Notes under the pieces: model-generated
The model's database searches: none
The model's input: the letters and a program-made list of their open reading frames with translations, nothing else
What the model was told of the DNA's origin: nothing
Shown: positions 1-8,818 of the stretch, one piece after another
Position numbering within the stretch: the stretch's first letter is position 1
How the letters are laid out: every line of letters begins with the position of its first letter
Program-made: the position numbers and the translations under genes
Assembly (NCBI GenBank): GCA_902790935.1
Contig: CADATP010000021.1
Span: forward strand, 1 to 34,345
Source of the DNA: an uncultured Lachnospiraceae bacterium
GTDB lineage: Bacteria > Bacillota > Clostridia > Lachnospirales > Lachnospiraceae
Length of the DNA stretch: 34,345 nucleotides
Direction: 5' to 3'

Positions 1-542
1 CTATTAATAAGAATATCCTTATACTGCTCAAAGAGCTCCTTTATATGAGCCATTCTCTCAGGCTCCCATCCGGGAAGGATGGCGCCGTTTGCATCTCCCG
101 CGATCATATCAAACATATTCTCGGGCTTTATGGCATCAACGGCCTCCTGGGTGTAGGCAAGAACAGTAGATCCGTCGGGGCGGACTCTTGCAAGCTCGGT
201 TCTCGTCCAGTCGAATACAGGCATAAAGTTGTAGCAGACAAGGTGGATATCCTCTTTACCGAGGTTTTCAAGTGTCTCGATGTAATTTGCGATATACTGC
301 TCTCTCTCGGGGGCTCCGGTCTTTATCGCGTCATGGACATTAACGCTCTCAATACCGGAAATATGAAGGCCTGCTGCCTCTACTTCGTCCTTAAGAGCCT
401 TTATTCTCTCTCTTGGCCAAACTTCTCCGGGCTGAGTATCGTAAAGAGTTGTGATAACTCCGGTAACTCCGGGGATCTGTCTGATCTGTTTTAATGTGAC
501 GGTATCGAACTTCGATCCGTACCAGCGTAAGGTCATTTCCAT
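1..542 (-). CDS. uxuA: Mannonate dehydratase, N-terminal half (cut by window edge)
   Basis: Dehydrates D-mannonate to 2-keto-3-deoxygluconate in the hexuronate (glucuronate/pectin) pathway; a cytosolic metal-dependent TIM-barrel enzyme. The reading frame is open from the ATG at 540-542 to the window edge, giving about 180 of the usual roughly 360 residues. It begins MEMTLRWYG and contains the family stretches GVTGVITTLYDTQPGEVWP, SGIESVNVHDAIKTGAPERE and DIHLVCYNFMPVFDWTRT. I chose this ATG because AGAGGAA (551-557 on the complement) sits 8 nt upstream; a second Met two codons later has worse spacing. The missing half lies to the left of the window. It is separated from the upstream GGDEF gene by two terminator-like hairpins, so it probably has its own promoter, next to an 8-bp inverted repeat. 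Identification is confident from sequence similarity recalled for the family; regulation by a hexuronate repressor is inference. Confidence 0.93.
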   Translation of the reverse strand, partial: MEMTLRWYGSKFDTVTLKQIRQIPGVTGVITTLYDTQPGEVWPRERIKALKDEVEAAGLHISGIESVNVHDAIKTGAPEREQYIANYIETLENLGKEDIHLVCYNFMPVFDWTRTELARVRPDGSTVLAYTQEAVDAIKPENMFDMIAGDANGAILPGWEPERMAHIKELFEQYKDILIN

Positions 543-572
543 AATTAATCTTCCTCTTTTTGTTTATTTGCC

Positions 573-599
573 ATTTGTCAAAGGCAGACTATGACAAAT
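573..599. promoter_or_regulatory. Inverted repeat, candidate operator of uxuA
   Basis: ATTTGTCA (573-580) and TGACAAAT (592-599) are perfect 8-bp inverted copies 11 bp apart. On the uxuA strand a -10-like TATACT lies at 602-607, so the dyad would cover the predicted transcription start. That is where a repressor of GntR or LacI type would bind. The -35 is poor, so the promoter call is weak; the dyad itself is certain. Confidence 0.45.
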
Positions 600-620
600 A
601 CAGTATATGTTAGGGCTTAC

Positions 621-642
621 AAAAAAACTTCCCACCGGGAGT
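621..642 (-). terminator. Second rho-independent terminator-like hairpin after the GGDEF gene
   Basis: On the minus strand ACTCCC, a 3-nt loop and GGGAAGT form a short stem with one bulged A, followed directly by seven T residues. It lies about 70 nt past the stop of the GGDEF gene, downstream of the stronger hairpin at 683-708, and about 80 nt before uxuA. It could be a back-up terminator or a leader element of uxuA. Confidence 0.5.
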
Positions 643-676
643 CTGTAATATCTCAAATATTGCGCAGATTTAAATA

Positions 677-708
677 GCACAAAAACCTCCGCGGCAGAGC
701 GAAGGTTT
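677..708 (-). terminator. Rho-independent terminator of the GGDEF gene
   Basis: A 10-bp stem (AAACCTTCGC with GCGGAGGTTT, one G-U pair) closes a 6-nt loop and runs into a T-rich tail (TTTTTG). It begins 5 nt after the TGA stop at 713-715. Confidence 0.85.
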
Positions 709-712
709 CAGG

Positions 713-2485
713 TCATTTTTTATTTAAGATCTCGTAAATAAGGGATCCGAAGAGGCCGAGGTTACTCACCTCCGCATCCGACCATTTATGATTTCTGTTA
801 AGCATATTGCAGCTAAAGAAATACTTCGGATCGTCTACGGGCAACGCGATCTGTATCATTGACATGCACTTTTTCTCATCGAGCATATTAAATATCGCTT
901 CGTTAGTATGTCTGAGGGAATGGAGCAGATTAAGCACATACACCCCGTTTATGTCAAACATATCCATATACGAGGAGTCAGCCAAAAAGTCCCTCGCCTT
1001 TAAACCGGAAGGATACTTACCGCATGTATAGAGAGCGCTGTCCATATCCCCGTAGAAAATATCGATGCTGTCCAGATCAAAACTCTTTACGATATCTTTC
1101 AGACTTTCATTAATAGCGCTTTCTCCCTCCTTGAACAGACTTTTAATGACGCGGTTAATGGATTTCGACTGCTCATCGTAGGAAGAGATATTCTTTTTAA
1201 CAAGCCCCGTCTGTATATCGCTGTGCATCTCGGGGCGATAGATGATATATCTGTCCTTTCCCTTTTCCTTGGCAATATAAAGGCATTTATCCGCAGTCGA
1301 CAAAAGATCCTTGTAATTGTCGCCATGCTCCGGGTATGCGGACACACCGATGGAAAGAGTCATTTTCTCGATTCCGAGAGTTTCCTTTGCAATCATCGCG
1401 ACATTGTTTCTGATCCTTCGAAGGAGGCTTCTTAGGGTTTCCTCATCCTCCACCATATCCGTCAGGATAAAGAATTCGTCACCGCCGTATCTTCCTACCA
1501 TTCCCAGGTCTCTAATCATATCCGACAAAACATTGGCAAGGATGGATATAGCCGCATCTCCCACCTGATGTCCGAAATTGTCGTTGATACTCTTAAAGTC
1601 ATCTATGTCAAGAAGGACCATGTAGTGCTTTCTGTGCTTGGTAGCCTCGCTGGAAAACACATAATCCGAGTACTCGATCAAAGCTCTTTTACTTAAAAGT
1701 CCCGTGGCCGAGTCAAGTCCCGCCGTCGTAAGATAAAAAGGCAGATCGTTGTCATCCCCGGAAAGATTGCTTATGATGCCGTACATCATGCGCCGTCCGC
1801 TGAAAGTTTCATGTCTTGCTCTGAAAAGGAGCTTCTGAACTTTTCCGTCAACATGTAAAACCCCGCTCTTTAAGGTAATATCAATATTACTCTTACCGCC
1901 GGATAGCTGCTCCTTAAGGCTGTCTATCAAAAAGAGGTTATGCTCGTTTTTATCTCCGTATTCTTTTATCTTGTCGATGAAGGCGTCGAAAGTATCGTAG
2001 AAAAGACGGATGGATTTTCTACCCACATATCTGTAGGCAGATACAAGATTCTCATCCATATAATAATCGAAAAAGATCTGTGAAGAGAGTCCCATCATTC
2101 CCTTGTACTTGAGCATATTGTTAAGATATTCCATGCAGTTTTTCTCAAGGTTTGGGATGTCCCAGAGTTTTATGGCATAGCAAAGCTCCTCACCCTGTCT
2201 GTAGCTTCCGTAAATATCGACAAGATGAGGCTTTTCATTTCGGTTCATGATAAAGGTAATGATCCTTGCACTACCTTTATCACTTACTTCCCTGAGGAAT
2301 TCCTCTATTTCGCTTTTGCATTTTGCATCAATTCCAAGCTCATAGAATTTAGACTTGATGTTATCCCCAATAAACTCTCTTCCGTCGTTATCGTATTCCC
2401 CGATACGATAGTCTCTGTCCAGAGAAATATTGAAAGATAATATCGGAGATGCATTTATCTCCAAATCATTTCTTTCGATCTTCAA
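713..2485 (-). CDS. GGDEF diguanylate cyclase with PAS-like and GAF-like flanking regions
   Basis: Probably makes cyclic di-GMP from two GTP. The GGDEF domain occupies about residues 255-420, with the active-site motif GRYGGDEFF (GGDEF at 334-338 counted from the 2485 start) and the upstream metal-binding LDIDDFKSINDNFGH. The usual RxxD inhibitory site five residues before GGDEF reads RDLG (325-328), so product inhibition through the classical I-site is likely lost. The N-terminal 250 residues look PAS-like (GRRMMYGIISNLSGDD just before the cyclase domain), and the last 150 residues look GAF-like; both are inferred. No membrane segment or signal peptide is visible, so it should be cytosolic. 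No ATG is suitable: TTG at 2483-2485 has AGAGG 9 nt upstream, whereas the TTG at 2492-2494 abuts the Shine-Dalgarno sequence. It is a single-gene unit with its own promoter and terminator. Confidence 0.87.
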   Translation of the reverse strand: MKIERNDLEINASPILSFNISLDRDYRIGEYDNDGREFIGDNIKSKFYELGIDAKCKSEIEEFLREVSDKGSARIITFIMNRNEKPHLVDIYGSYRQGEELCYAIKLWDIPNLEKNCMEYLNNMLKYKGMMGLSSQIFFDYYMDENLVSAYRYVGRKSIRLFYDTFDAFIDKIKEYGDKNEHNLFLIDSLKEQLSGGKSNIDITLKSGVLHVDGKVQKLLFRARHETFSGRRMMYGIISNLSGDDNDLPFYLTTAGLDSATGLLSKRALIEYSDYVFSSEATKHRKHYMVLLDIDDFKSINDNFGHQVGDAAISILANVLSDMIRDLGMVGRYGGDEFFILTDMVEDEETLRSLLRRIRNNVAMIAKETLGIEKMTLSIGVSAYPEHGDNYKDLLSTADKCLYIAKEKGKDRYIIYRPEMHSDIQTGLVKKNISSYDEQSKSINRVIKSLFKEGESAINESLKDIVKSFDLDSIDIFYGDMDSALYTCGKYPSGLKARDFLADSSYMDMFDINGVYVLNLLHSLRHTNEAIFNMLDEKKCMSMIQIALPVDDPKYFFSCNMLNRNHKWSDAEVSNLGLFGSLIYEILNKK

Positions 2486-2526
2486 TTCAATCAACCTCTT
2501 GGTGTGAGTATGAATTATTTTATTCT

Positions 2527-2555
2527 ATTTTACTAAAAGAGACCGAAATAGTAAA
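2527..2555 (-). promoter_or_regulatory. Sigma-A type promoter of the GGDEF gene
   Basis: On the minus strand TTTACT (2550-2555), a 17-bp spacer and TAAAAT (2527-2532) predict a start near 2520, about 35 nt before the TTG codon. Four of six and five of six bases match the consensus. Confidence 0.55.
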
Positions 2556-2581
2556 CAATTTATTGATTTTTAGGCATTTTC

Positions 2582-2594
2582 GGAAACGGTTTCC
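2582..2594. promoter_or_regulatory. Perfect dyad GGAAACGGTTTCC, operator-like
   Basis: Two 6-bp arms flank a single central base. An RNA hairpin cannot form with a 1-nt loop, so a protein-binding site is more likely than a terminator. The sequence resembles LacI-family (sugar-responsive) operators. It overlaps the last base of the GH3 stop codon and lies about 60-75 bp upstream of the predicted start of the GGDEF transcript. Its function is not shown by the sequence. Confidence 0.35.
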
Positions 2595-5449
2595 TATCCC
2601 TTTATATAATCCGAATAAGCGTCCCATCCTGCCTCGGGATCAAAGTCCTTTTCAAATGTAAACTTAAGGTCTTTCAGCTTTAGTCCGTTTCCGCCGAAAT
2701 AGAACCGCATAACGCCATATCTCGAAGAAAGGAGTATCTTTCTCTCCAGGCTCTTCCACTCTCCTCCGGTACCGTTAAAGGTAAAGCTTCCGGAAGGAAC
2801 GCTCTGGAAGAAGATTCCGATAGGAATCTGGGCAAGCTCTGAAAGGTCGCTCTTTCCCGTGATCTCTATCTTATAGCATCCTCTCTTTAAGACATCAAGT
2901 CCAAAGGCATATACACAGCCCTGAATAGAAAGAACGTTTGAAAGATCGATAACAGTGCCATCGGTTATTTCAAAGTACTCCACACTTGCGGCATCAACCG
3001 AGGAATCGCCCTCGTCAAAGCCTTCTAATTCCAGCTTAGGTTCCTCTCCCACAAATTTCTCCATAGCGTGAGTCTTTACAAGGAAGGAACAGATATTTGA
3101 AGCACATCTGACCAGCTGTCCTCTTGTAATAGTACCCTCGTTAAGGGAAGAAAGAAGATTGTCATCGGTTGAATTTACCGAAGCATCGGCACAGACCGCA
3201 TAAAAATCGTTCTGTGCAAGAACGCATCTTGCAAAATCGTTCCTTGAGATCTTTCCGTCTACGTCACCGATCTTTGCCCACCAGTCGGTCATAACGATTC
3301 CCTCAAAGCCCCACTCGCCTCGGAGGATACAGGTATTAAGGTCATGTCTTGAGTTGGTCCAGGTGCCGTTTACAGCGCCGTATGTGGTCATAACGGAATC
3401 CGCGCCGCCCTCTTTTATGGCAATCTCAAAGCCTTTAAGATAAACCTCTCTTAAGGCTCTCTCTGAGATAACGCTGTCGATATCGTGTCTGTGGGTCTCC
3501 TGGTTATTTCCGCAAAAATGCTTTAATGTACCGCTTACTCCCGCGCTCTTAAGCCCTCTAAACTGTGCTGCAGCCATGCGTCCGGTAACGAGAGGATCTT
3601 CGCTGAAATACTCGAAGTTTCTTCCGTTTAATGGATGACGATGAATATTGATTCCGGGTCCTAAGAGAACGTCGATCTTGTTCTTTGTCATCTCTATTCC
3701 GAGCATACCAAAGAGCTCTTCGTTTAAAGCCGTATTCCATGTGCAGGCAAGAAGAGTTCCGTTAGGAAGGCTGAAGGCTCTTGTTCCGCAGTCCATACGC
3801 ATTCCGGAAGGACCGTCAGAACAGCAACCGCAAGGGATTCCAAATCCTTTAAGGTTTCCACTTATACCGCCGAAGGCAGCCGCAGTACCTGCGGTAACCT
3901 TGGGGCTTCCCATACCCTCTCCCCTTACGATAGCCGTAAGGTCCTCATCGGAAAGCTGGGCAATGAACTGCTCCATAGTTGCCTTTCCGTTTTTAACGTC
4001 TATAAGCTTTATGCCCTTATCCCCGCTGTAAGGAAGGCACTGGGGCTTATCATTTTTAGCAATCTCGATGTCTCTACTCTTAGCAAGAGGAACATCCTCG
4101 TAAGAAACCGTAAATCCGTCTCCCGAAGTAACAGGGTGAACTCTCTTAAACGCCTTTATGGGAGCCATCTGTGAGCTGAGCTTCTTTATAACGATAGTTT
4201 CGGAAAGAGTAAACTCTCCCACCTTTTCAAGGCTTACGGAGGAGTCTCCTGCGAGGAATTCATACTTTCCGTCCTCTAAAACATAGGAAAAAGGATTTCC
4301 GGTAACCCCGGAGTCATCATAAGACGAGATAAGATAAGGACTTACCTCAACGCTTACAAGACACTTTTCACCGGGAGCAAGGCTCTTTGTCTTGGTAAAT
4401 CCCGCAAGGGATAAAGCGGCTTTTCCAAGCTTTCCCTGAGGAGCCTTTAAGTACACCTGAACAACCTCCTTGCCCTCAAAGGAACCTGTATTTTCAACCT
4501 CAAAGGTAAGTGAGAATCTTGCACCCTCATCGTCTATGATCTTGCTCACGAAAAGTTCATCCTCCAATGAGATGATCTTTCCGATTGATTCCTTAAGGAT
4601 GCATTCCCTTGGGCTTATCTTAAATGTGGTATAGGAAAGTCCGAAACCGAAGGGGTAAAGAACAGCATCCTTGTTAAAGGTTTCGTACCACTTATATCCT
4701 ACATAAATGTCCTCTGCGTAGCAGTTATAATCGCTCCTTCCGAAGTTGGGGAATGCAGGTGTATCCTCAATTCTTTTTGCGATGGTGTCAGTAAGCTTAC
4801 CTGAAGGGCTTACGTTTCCGGTTAATACATCTGCGCATCCAAGAGCGCCTACTTCTCCGCCCTGCCATGCATAAAGGATAGCATCGGGGAGTGCCGCTTC
4901 AATATCTTCCATATCGAGTACCGCGCTTACGTTCATAAGTACGATCATCTTTGAAAAGGCTGCTCGGACAGTATTAAGCATATTCTTTTCGGTGCCTGAT
5001 AATCTGTAAGCTCCGGGAGCATCTTTATAGTCCTGTTCCTCACCGGCGGTTCGGCCGATTATAACGATGGCTACTTCAGACTTTTCTGCCGCCTTTTTAG
5101 CTACTGCCTCCTCAAGTGGCATCTCGTCCTGGCTCCAGGGCTCGCTTCCAAAGCCCATGCCCATATCGTAGGGATGGTCCTTGTCAAACTGCGCATATAT
5201 GTTTTTAAGATCCTCGTCAAGTACGATCCCCTCTTTTTCAAGAGCCTCTGGAATAGTCCATACCTTACCTGCATTTACCATTCCTCCGGAGCCTGTTCCG
5301 GACTTGTAATAACGGCTCTGAATACGTCCGAAAAGCGCAATATTTGTTCCTTTTTCCAAAGGGAGCACACCGTTATTCTTAAGAAGTACTACGCCCTCTG
5401 AAACCGCTCTTCTCGCTGTAGCCTCATAATCGCTGTATTTTAATTTCAT
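2594..5449 (-). CDS. GH3 beta-glucosidase with inverted domain order
   Basis: Hydrolyses terminal beta-glycosidic bonds, most likely cello- or xylo-oligosaccharides. No signal peptide is seen, so it acts in the cytosol on imported sugars. Domain order is reversed relative to ordinary GH3 enzymes. The (alpha/beta)6 C-terminal-type domain comes first (about 1-270, with GRTAGEEQDYKD; Glu137/138 are acid/base candidates). A fibronectin-III-like region follows (about 305-410), then the TIM-barrel domain (about 485-790) with LLGPGINIHRHPLNGRNFEY, TLKHFCGNNQE and GIVMTDWWAK. Asp722 in the last motif is the expected nucleophile. A further beta-rich region (about 825-935) may be carbohydrate-binding. 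The length of 951 residues and the inverted order match what is known for Ruminococcus albus and Butyrivibrio fibrisolvens beta-glucosidases. AGAGGA precedes the ATG. Substrate preference cannot be read from the sequence. Confidence 0.93.
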   Translation of the reverse strand: MKLKYSDYEATARRAVSEGVVLLKNNGVLPLEKGTNIALFGRIQSRYYKSGTGSGGMVNAGKVWTIPEALEKEGIVLDEDLKNIYAQFDKDHPYDMGMGFGSEPWSQDEMPLEEAVAKKAAEKSEVAIVIIGRTAGEEQDYKDAPGAYRLSGTEKNMLNTVRAAFSKMIVLMNVSAVLDMEDIEAALPDAILYAWQGGEVGALGCADVLTGNVSPSGKLTDTIAKRIEDTPAFPNFGRSDYNCYAEDIYVGYKWYETFNKDAVLYPFGFGLSYTTFKISPRECILKESIGKIISLEDELFVSKIIDDEGARFSLTFEVENTGSFEGKEVVQVYLKAPQGKLGKAALSLAGFTKTKSLAPGEKCLVSVEVSPYLISSYDDSGVTGNPFSYVLEDGKYEFLAGDSSVSLEKVGEFTLSETIVIKKLSSQMAPIKAFKRVHPVTSGDGFTVSYEDVPLAKSRDIEIAKNDKPQCLPYSGDKGIKLIDVKNGKATMEQFIAQLSDEDLTAIVRGEGMGSPKVTAGTAAAFGGISGNLKGFGIPCGCCSDGPSGMRMDCGTRAFSLPNGTLLACTWNTALNEELFGMLGIEMTKNKIDVLLGPGINIHRHPLNGRNFEYFSEDPLVTGRMAAAQFRGLKSAGVSGTLKHFCGNNQETHRHDIDSVISERALREVYLKGFEIAIKEGGADSVMTTYGAVNGTWTNSRHDLNTCILRGEWGFEGIVMTDWWAKIGDVDGKISRNDFARCVLAQNDFYAVCADASVNSTDDNLLSSLNEGTITRGQLVRCASNICSFLVKTHAMEKFVGEEPKLELEGFDEGDSSVDAASVEYFEITDGTVIDLSNVLSIQGCVYAFGLDVLKRGCYKIEITGKSDLSELAQIPIGIFFQSVPSGSFTFNGTGGEWKSLERKILLSSRYGVMRFYFGGNGLKLKDLKFTFEKDFDPEAGWDAYSDYIKG

Positions 5450-5464
5450 ATTTCCTCTTTTCCA

Positions 5465-5496
5465 AAACGCCGCCCCATAAAAATGAGACGGCGTTT
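5465..5496 (-). terminator. Strong hairpin between carB and the GH3 gene
   Basis: Two 14-nt arms (5465-5478 and 5483-5496; eight Watson-Crick pairs at the base, two G-U pairs above) close a TTTT loop. The minus-strand tail is only TTTTGG. It lies 75 nt past the carB stop, and the predicted GH3 promoter lies between carB and this hairpin. It may therefore end carB transcripts, or sit in the GH3 5' leader as a stem or attenuator. Confidence 0.55.
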
Positions 5497-5522
5497 CTGG
5501 TAACGCTTTCTCTACGATCCTA

Positions 5523-5528
5523 ATTATA
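5523..5528 (-). promoter_or_regulatory. Candidate -10 box for the GH3 gene
   Basis: A perfect TATAAT on the minus strand lies inside the near-palindrome CCTATAATTAGG. No good -35 is found at 16-18 bp, so the promoter may need an activator. ACGCTT/AAGCGT arms flank it and could be an operator. Confidence 0.4.
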
Positions 5529-5570
5529 GGTTGAGGAGAAGCGTATTTTATATAAAATTTGTTCCAAAAA

Positions 5571-8500
5571 TTACATATCCGTAATCTCAGAATGAAGCTT
5601 CTGAAGTGACTTGATCTCGTTATGAGCTCCGGATTTCATATATCTGATACCGTCTGCTGCTGCGCTTGCGGCCGCGATGGTTGTGATATAAGGGATCTTC
5701 TTTCTTACGGCTGCCTTTCTCAAGTAGCTGTCATCATTTACGCTGTCCTTGCCGACAGGTGAATTGATGATAAGATCTATCTCTCCGTTCTCAATAGCAT
5801 CCAGCACATTGGGTCTTCCCTCGTAAAGCTTCTTGATAAGAGTAGCCTTTACTCCGGCCTCCGTAATGATCTCATAGGTCTTTCCGGTAGCAAGGATATT
5901 AAATCCGTCCTCCGCAAACTGCTTTGCAACCTTTGCGACCTCTGCCTTGTCCTTTCTGTTTACGGAGATAAGTACGGTTCCCTCCATAGGAAGAGGTGAC
6001 TGAACGGCCTCCTGTGCCTTTACAAAAGCTTCTCCGTATGAAGGTGAAAGCCCAAGCACCTCACCTGTCGATCTCATCTCAGGTCCTAAGATAGGGTCAA
6101 CCTCCTGGAACATATTGAAGGGGAATGCAGCTTCCTTTACGCCGTAGTAAGGGATCTTCTTCTCCTTAAGTCCGGGAACGGGTGAAGGCTTTCCGGTAAG
6201 CTCCGATGTAATGATTTCTGTAGCAAGAGGAACCATTCTTATATCGCAAACCTTAGATACAAGAGGAACAGTTCTTGATGCTCTGGGGTTAGCCTCGAGA
6301 ACAAATACCTTTCCGTTCTCGATAGCATACTGCATATTCATAAGACCTCTTACATGCATTTCCTCAGCGATCTTTCTTGTGTATTCCTTGATAGTCTTAA
6401 CGTTCTCTTCCGGAATATGAGCCGAAGGGATGATGCAAGCCGAGTCTCCGGAGTGTACACCCGCAAGCTCGATATGCTCCATAACCGCAGGTACGAAAGC
6501 ATGTGTTCCGTCGCAGATCGCGTCGGACTCACACTCCATAGCATGGTTAAGGAATCTGTCGATAAGAATGGGTCTGTCGGGGGTAACACCTACTGCGGCG
6601 CGCATATAATCCGCCATAGCTTCATCATCATATACAACCTCCATTCCTCTTCCGCCAAGTACGTAAGAAGGACGTACCATAACGGGATAGCCGATCTTAT
6701 TGGCGATAGCAATAGCCTCTTCAACCGTAGTAGCCATTCCTGATTCGGGCATAGGGATTCCGAGCTTGTCCATAAGGGCTCTGAACTGATCTCTGTCCTC
6801 CGCAAGGTCAATTACCTCGGGAGAGGTTCCAAGGATCTTTACGCCGTTTTTCTTAAGCTCAGCCGCAAGATTAAGAGGAGTCTGTCCTCCGAACTGTGCG
6901 ATAACTCCGAGAGGCTTTTCCTTCTCGTAGATCGAGAGAACGTCCTCAAGTGTAAGGGGCTCGAAGTAGAGCTTATCGGAGGTATCGTAATCTGTAGAAA
7001 CAGTCTCGGGGTTGCAGTTTACGATTATAGTCTCAAATCCAAGCTTCTTAAGAGCCATAGCCGCATGTACGCAGCAATAGTCAAACTCGATACCCTGTCC
7101 GATACGGTTGGGTCCGCCGCCGAGGATCATGATCTTTTTGTTCTCGGATACGGGATCCTTATCCTCCGAATTGTATGTTGAATAGTAGTAAGCACTGTCC
7201 TTTGTTCCGCTGACGTGAACGCCCTCCCAGCACTCGGTAACGCCGATAGCCTTACGGCGGTTTCTGATATCCTCCTCGGGGATCTCAAGGAGCTTACTTA
7301 AGTACTTATCTGAGAAGCCGTCCTTTTTAGCCTTTGTAAGAGCCTCATCGGAAAGCATATTGCCCTTATTCTTAAGGATCTCCTCCTCTTCCTCTACAAG
7401 CTCTCTCATCTGGTCAAGGAAGTAATGCTTAACCTTTGTTATATCAAAGATTTCCTGCGAGGTAGCGCCCTTTCTTAAGGCCTCGTAGATAAGGAAATAT
7501 CTCTCGCTTGAAGGAACCGAAAGCTTATTAAGGAGCTGCTCCTTTGTAAGAGTGTCAAAGTTTTTAACATGTCCGAGACCGTATCTGCCGATTTCAAGAG
7601 AACGGATTGCCTTCTGGAAAGCTTCCTTGAAGTTTTTACCGATACTCATAACCTCGCCGACGGCGCGCATCTGAGTTCCAAGCTTATCTTCAACGCCTTT
7701 GAATTTCTCGAAGGCCCATCTTGCAAACTTGATAACGACGTAATCACCATCGGGTACGTACTTGTCTAAGCTGCCGTACTTTCCGCAGGGGATGTCCTTA
7801 AGAGTAAGTCCGCAGGCAAGCATCGCCGAAACAAGGGCAATAGGGAATCCCGTTGCCTTTGAAGCAAGGGCAGAGGATCTTGAGGTACGGGGATTGATCT
7901 CGATTACGATGATCCTGTCTGATACGGGATCGTGCGCAAACTGTACATTGGTACCGCCGATTACCTGAACCTTATCAACGATCTTGTAAGCCTGCTCCTG
8001 AAGCCTGTCCTGGCACTCCTTTGAGATGGTAAGCATAGGCGCTGCGCAGAAAGAGTCTCCGGTATGAACTCCGAGAGGATCGATGTTCTCGATGAAGCAG
8101 ACGGTGATCATATTGCCTTCGCTGTCTCTTACTACTTCGAGCTCGAGCTCTTCCCATCCGAGGATGGACTCCTCGACAAGAACCTGACCTACAAGGGAAG
8201 CCTGAAGACCTCTTGCGCAGACGGTCTTTAATTCCTCTTTGTTGTATACAAGGCCGCCGCCGGCTCCGCCCATTGTGTATGCGGGACGAAGTACAACGGG
8301 GTATCCGAGTTTGTCTGCGATTGCAAGGGCCTCATCCACCGAGTAAGCAACTTCGGAGCGAGCCATCTCGATTCCGAGACTGTCCATAGTCTTCTTAAAC
8401 TCGATACGGTCCTCGCCGCGCTCAATGGCATCAACCTGGACGCCTATAACCTTAACATTATACTTGTCAAGGATTCCGGCTTTGTTGAGCTCTGCACAGA

Positions 8501-8792
8501 GGTTAAGTCCGGACTGTCCTCCCAGATTGGGAAGCAGGGCATCGGGGCGCTCCTTGGCGATGATCTGTTCAAGCCTCTTTACGTTGAGAGGCTCGATATA
8601 TGTAACATCAGCAGTCTCAGGGTCAGTCATAATAGTTGCGGGGTTTGAGTTAACAAGTACGATCTCGTAGCCGAGCTTCTTTAAAGCCTTGCAGGCCTGA
8701 GTGCCTGAATAGTCGAACTCGCAGGCCTGTCCGATGACGATAGGGCCGGATCCGATAATAAGCACTTTGTTGATGTCTTCACGTTTAGGCAT
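5571..8792 (-). CDS. carB: Carbamoyl-phosphate synthase large subunit
   Basis: Makes carbamoyl phosphate from bicarbonate, ATP and ammonia delivered by the glutaminase subunit CarA, feeding pyrimidine and arginine synthesis. At 1073 residues it has the full family length. The two homologous ATP-grasp halves are complete: the first begins KVLIIGSGPIVIGQACEFDY, the second KKIMILGGGPNRIGQGIEFD (near residue 550). The C-terminal MGS-like regulatory domain (about 935-1073) ends the protein and normally binds UMP/ornithine-type effectors. The ATG at 8790-8792 follows AAGGAAGG with 8-nt spacing. No carA lies next to it; the next gene upstream is uraA. The 158-bp gap to uraA contains several hairpins, the last with a T run only about 27 nt before the start codon, which suggests transcription attenuation. 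Confidence 0.97.
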   Translation of the reverse strand: MPKREDINKVLIIGSGPIVIGQACEFDYSGTQACKALKKLGYEIVLVNSNPATIMTDPETADVTYIEPLNVKRLEQIIAKERPDALLPNLGGQSGLNLCAELNKAGILDKYNVKVIGVQVDAIERGEDRIEFKKTMDSLGIEMARSEVAYSVDEALAIADKLGYPVVLRPAYTMGGAGGGLVYNKEELKTVCARGLQASLVGQVLVEESILGWEELELEVVRDSEGNMITVCFIENIDPLGVHTGDSFCAAPMLTISKECQDRLQEQAYKIVDKVQVIGGTNVQFAHDPVSDRIIVIEINPRTSRSSALASKATGFPIALVSAMLACGLTLKDIPCGKYGSLDKYVPDGDYVVIKFARWAFEKFKGVEDKLGTQMRAVGEVMSIGKNFKEAFQKAIRSLEIGRYGLGHVKNFDTLTKEQLLNKLSVPSSERYFLIYEALRKGATSQEIFDITKVKHYFLDQMRELVEEEEEILKNKGNMLSDEALTKAKKDGFSDKYLSKLLEIPEEDIRNRRKAIGVTECWEGVHVSGTKDSAYYYSTYNSEDKDPVSENKKIMILGGGPNRIGQGIEFDYCCVHAAMALKKLGFETIIVNCNPETVSTDYDTSDKLYFEPLTLEDVLSIYEKEKPLGVIAQFGGQTPLNLAAELKKNGVKILGTSPEVIDLAEDRDQFRALMDKLGIPMPESGMATTVEEAIAIANKIGYPVMVRPSYVLGGRGMEVVYDDEAMADYMRAAVGVTPDRPILIDRFLNHAMECESDAICDGTHAFVPAVMEHIELAGVHSGDSACIIPSAHIPEENVKTIKEYTRKIAEEMHVRGLMNMQYAIENGKVFVLEANPRASRTVPLVSKVCDIRMVPLATEIITSELTGKPSPVPGLKEKKIPYYGVKEAAFPFNMFQEVDPILGPEMRSTGEVLGLSPSYGEAFVKAQEAVQSPLPMEGTVLISVNRKDKAEVAKVAKQFAEDGFNILATGKTYEIITEAGVKATLIKKLYEGRPNVLDAIENGEIDLIINSPVGKDSVNDDSYLRKAAVRKKIPYITTIAAASAAADGIRYMKSGAHNEIKSLQKLHSEITDM

Positions 8793-8818
8793 AAATATAT
8801 CCTTCCTTTTTTATGTTT

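Noticed and set aside
45..494. Plus-strand open frame of 149 codons at the left edge
   Set aside because: The opposite strand encodes a clear mannonate dehydratase in this interval; the plus-strand translation resembles nothing.
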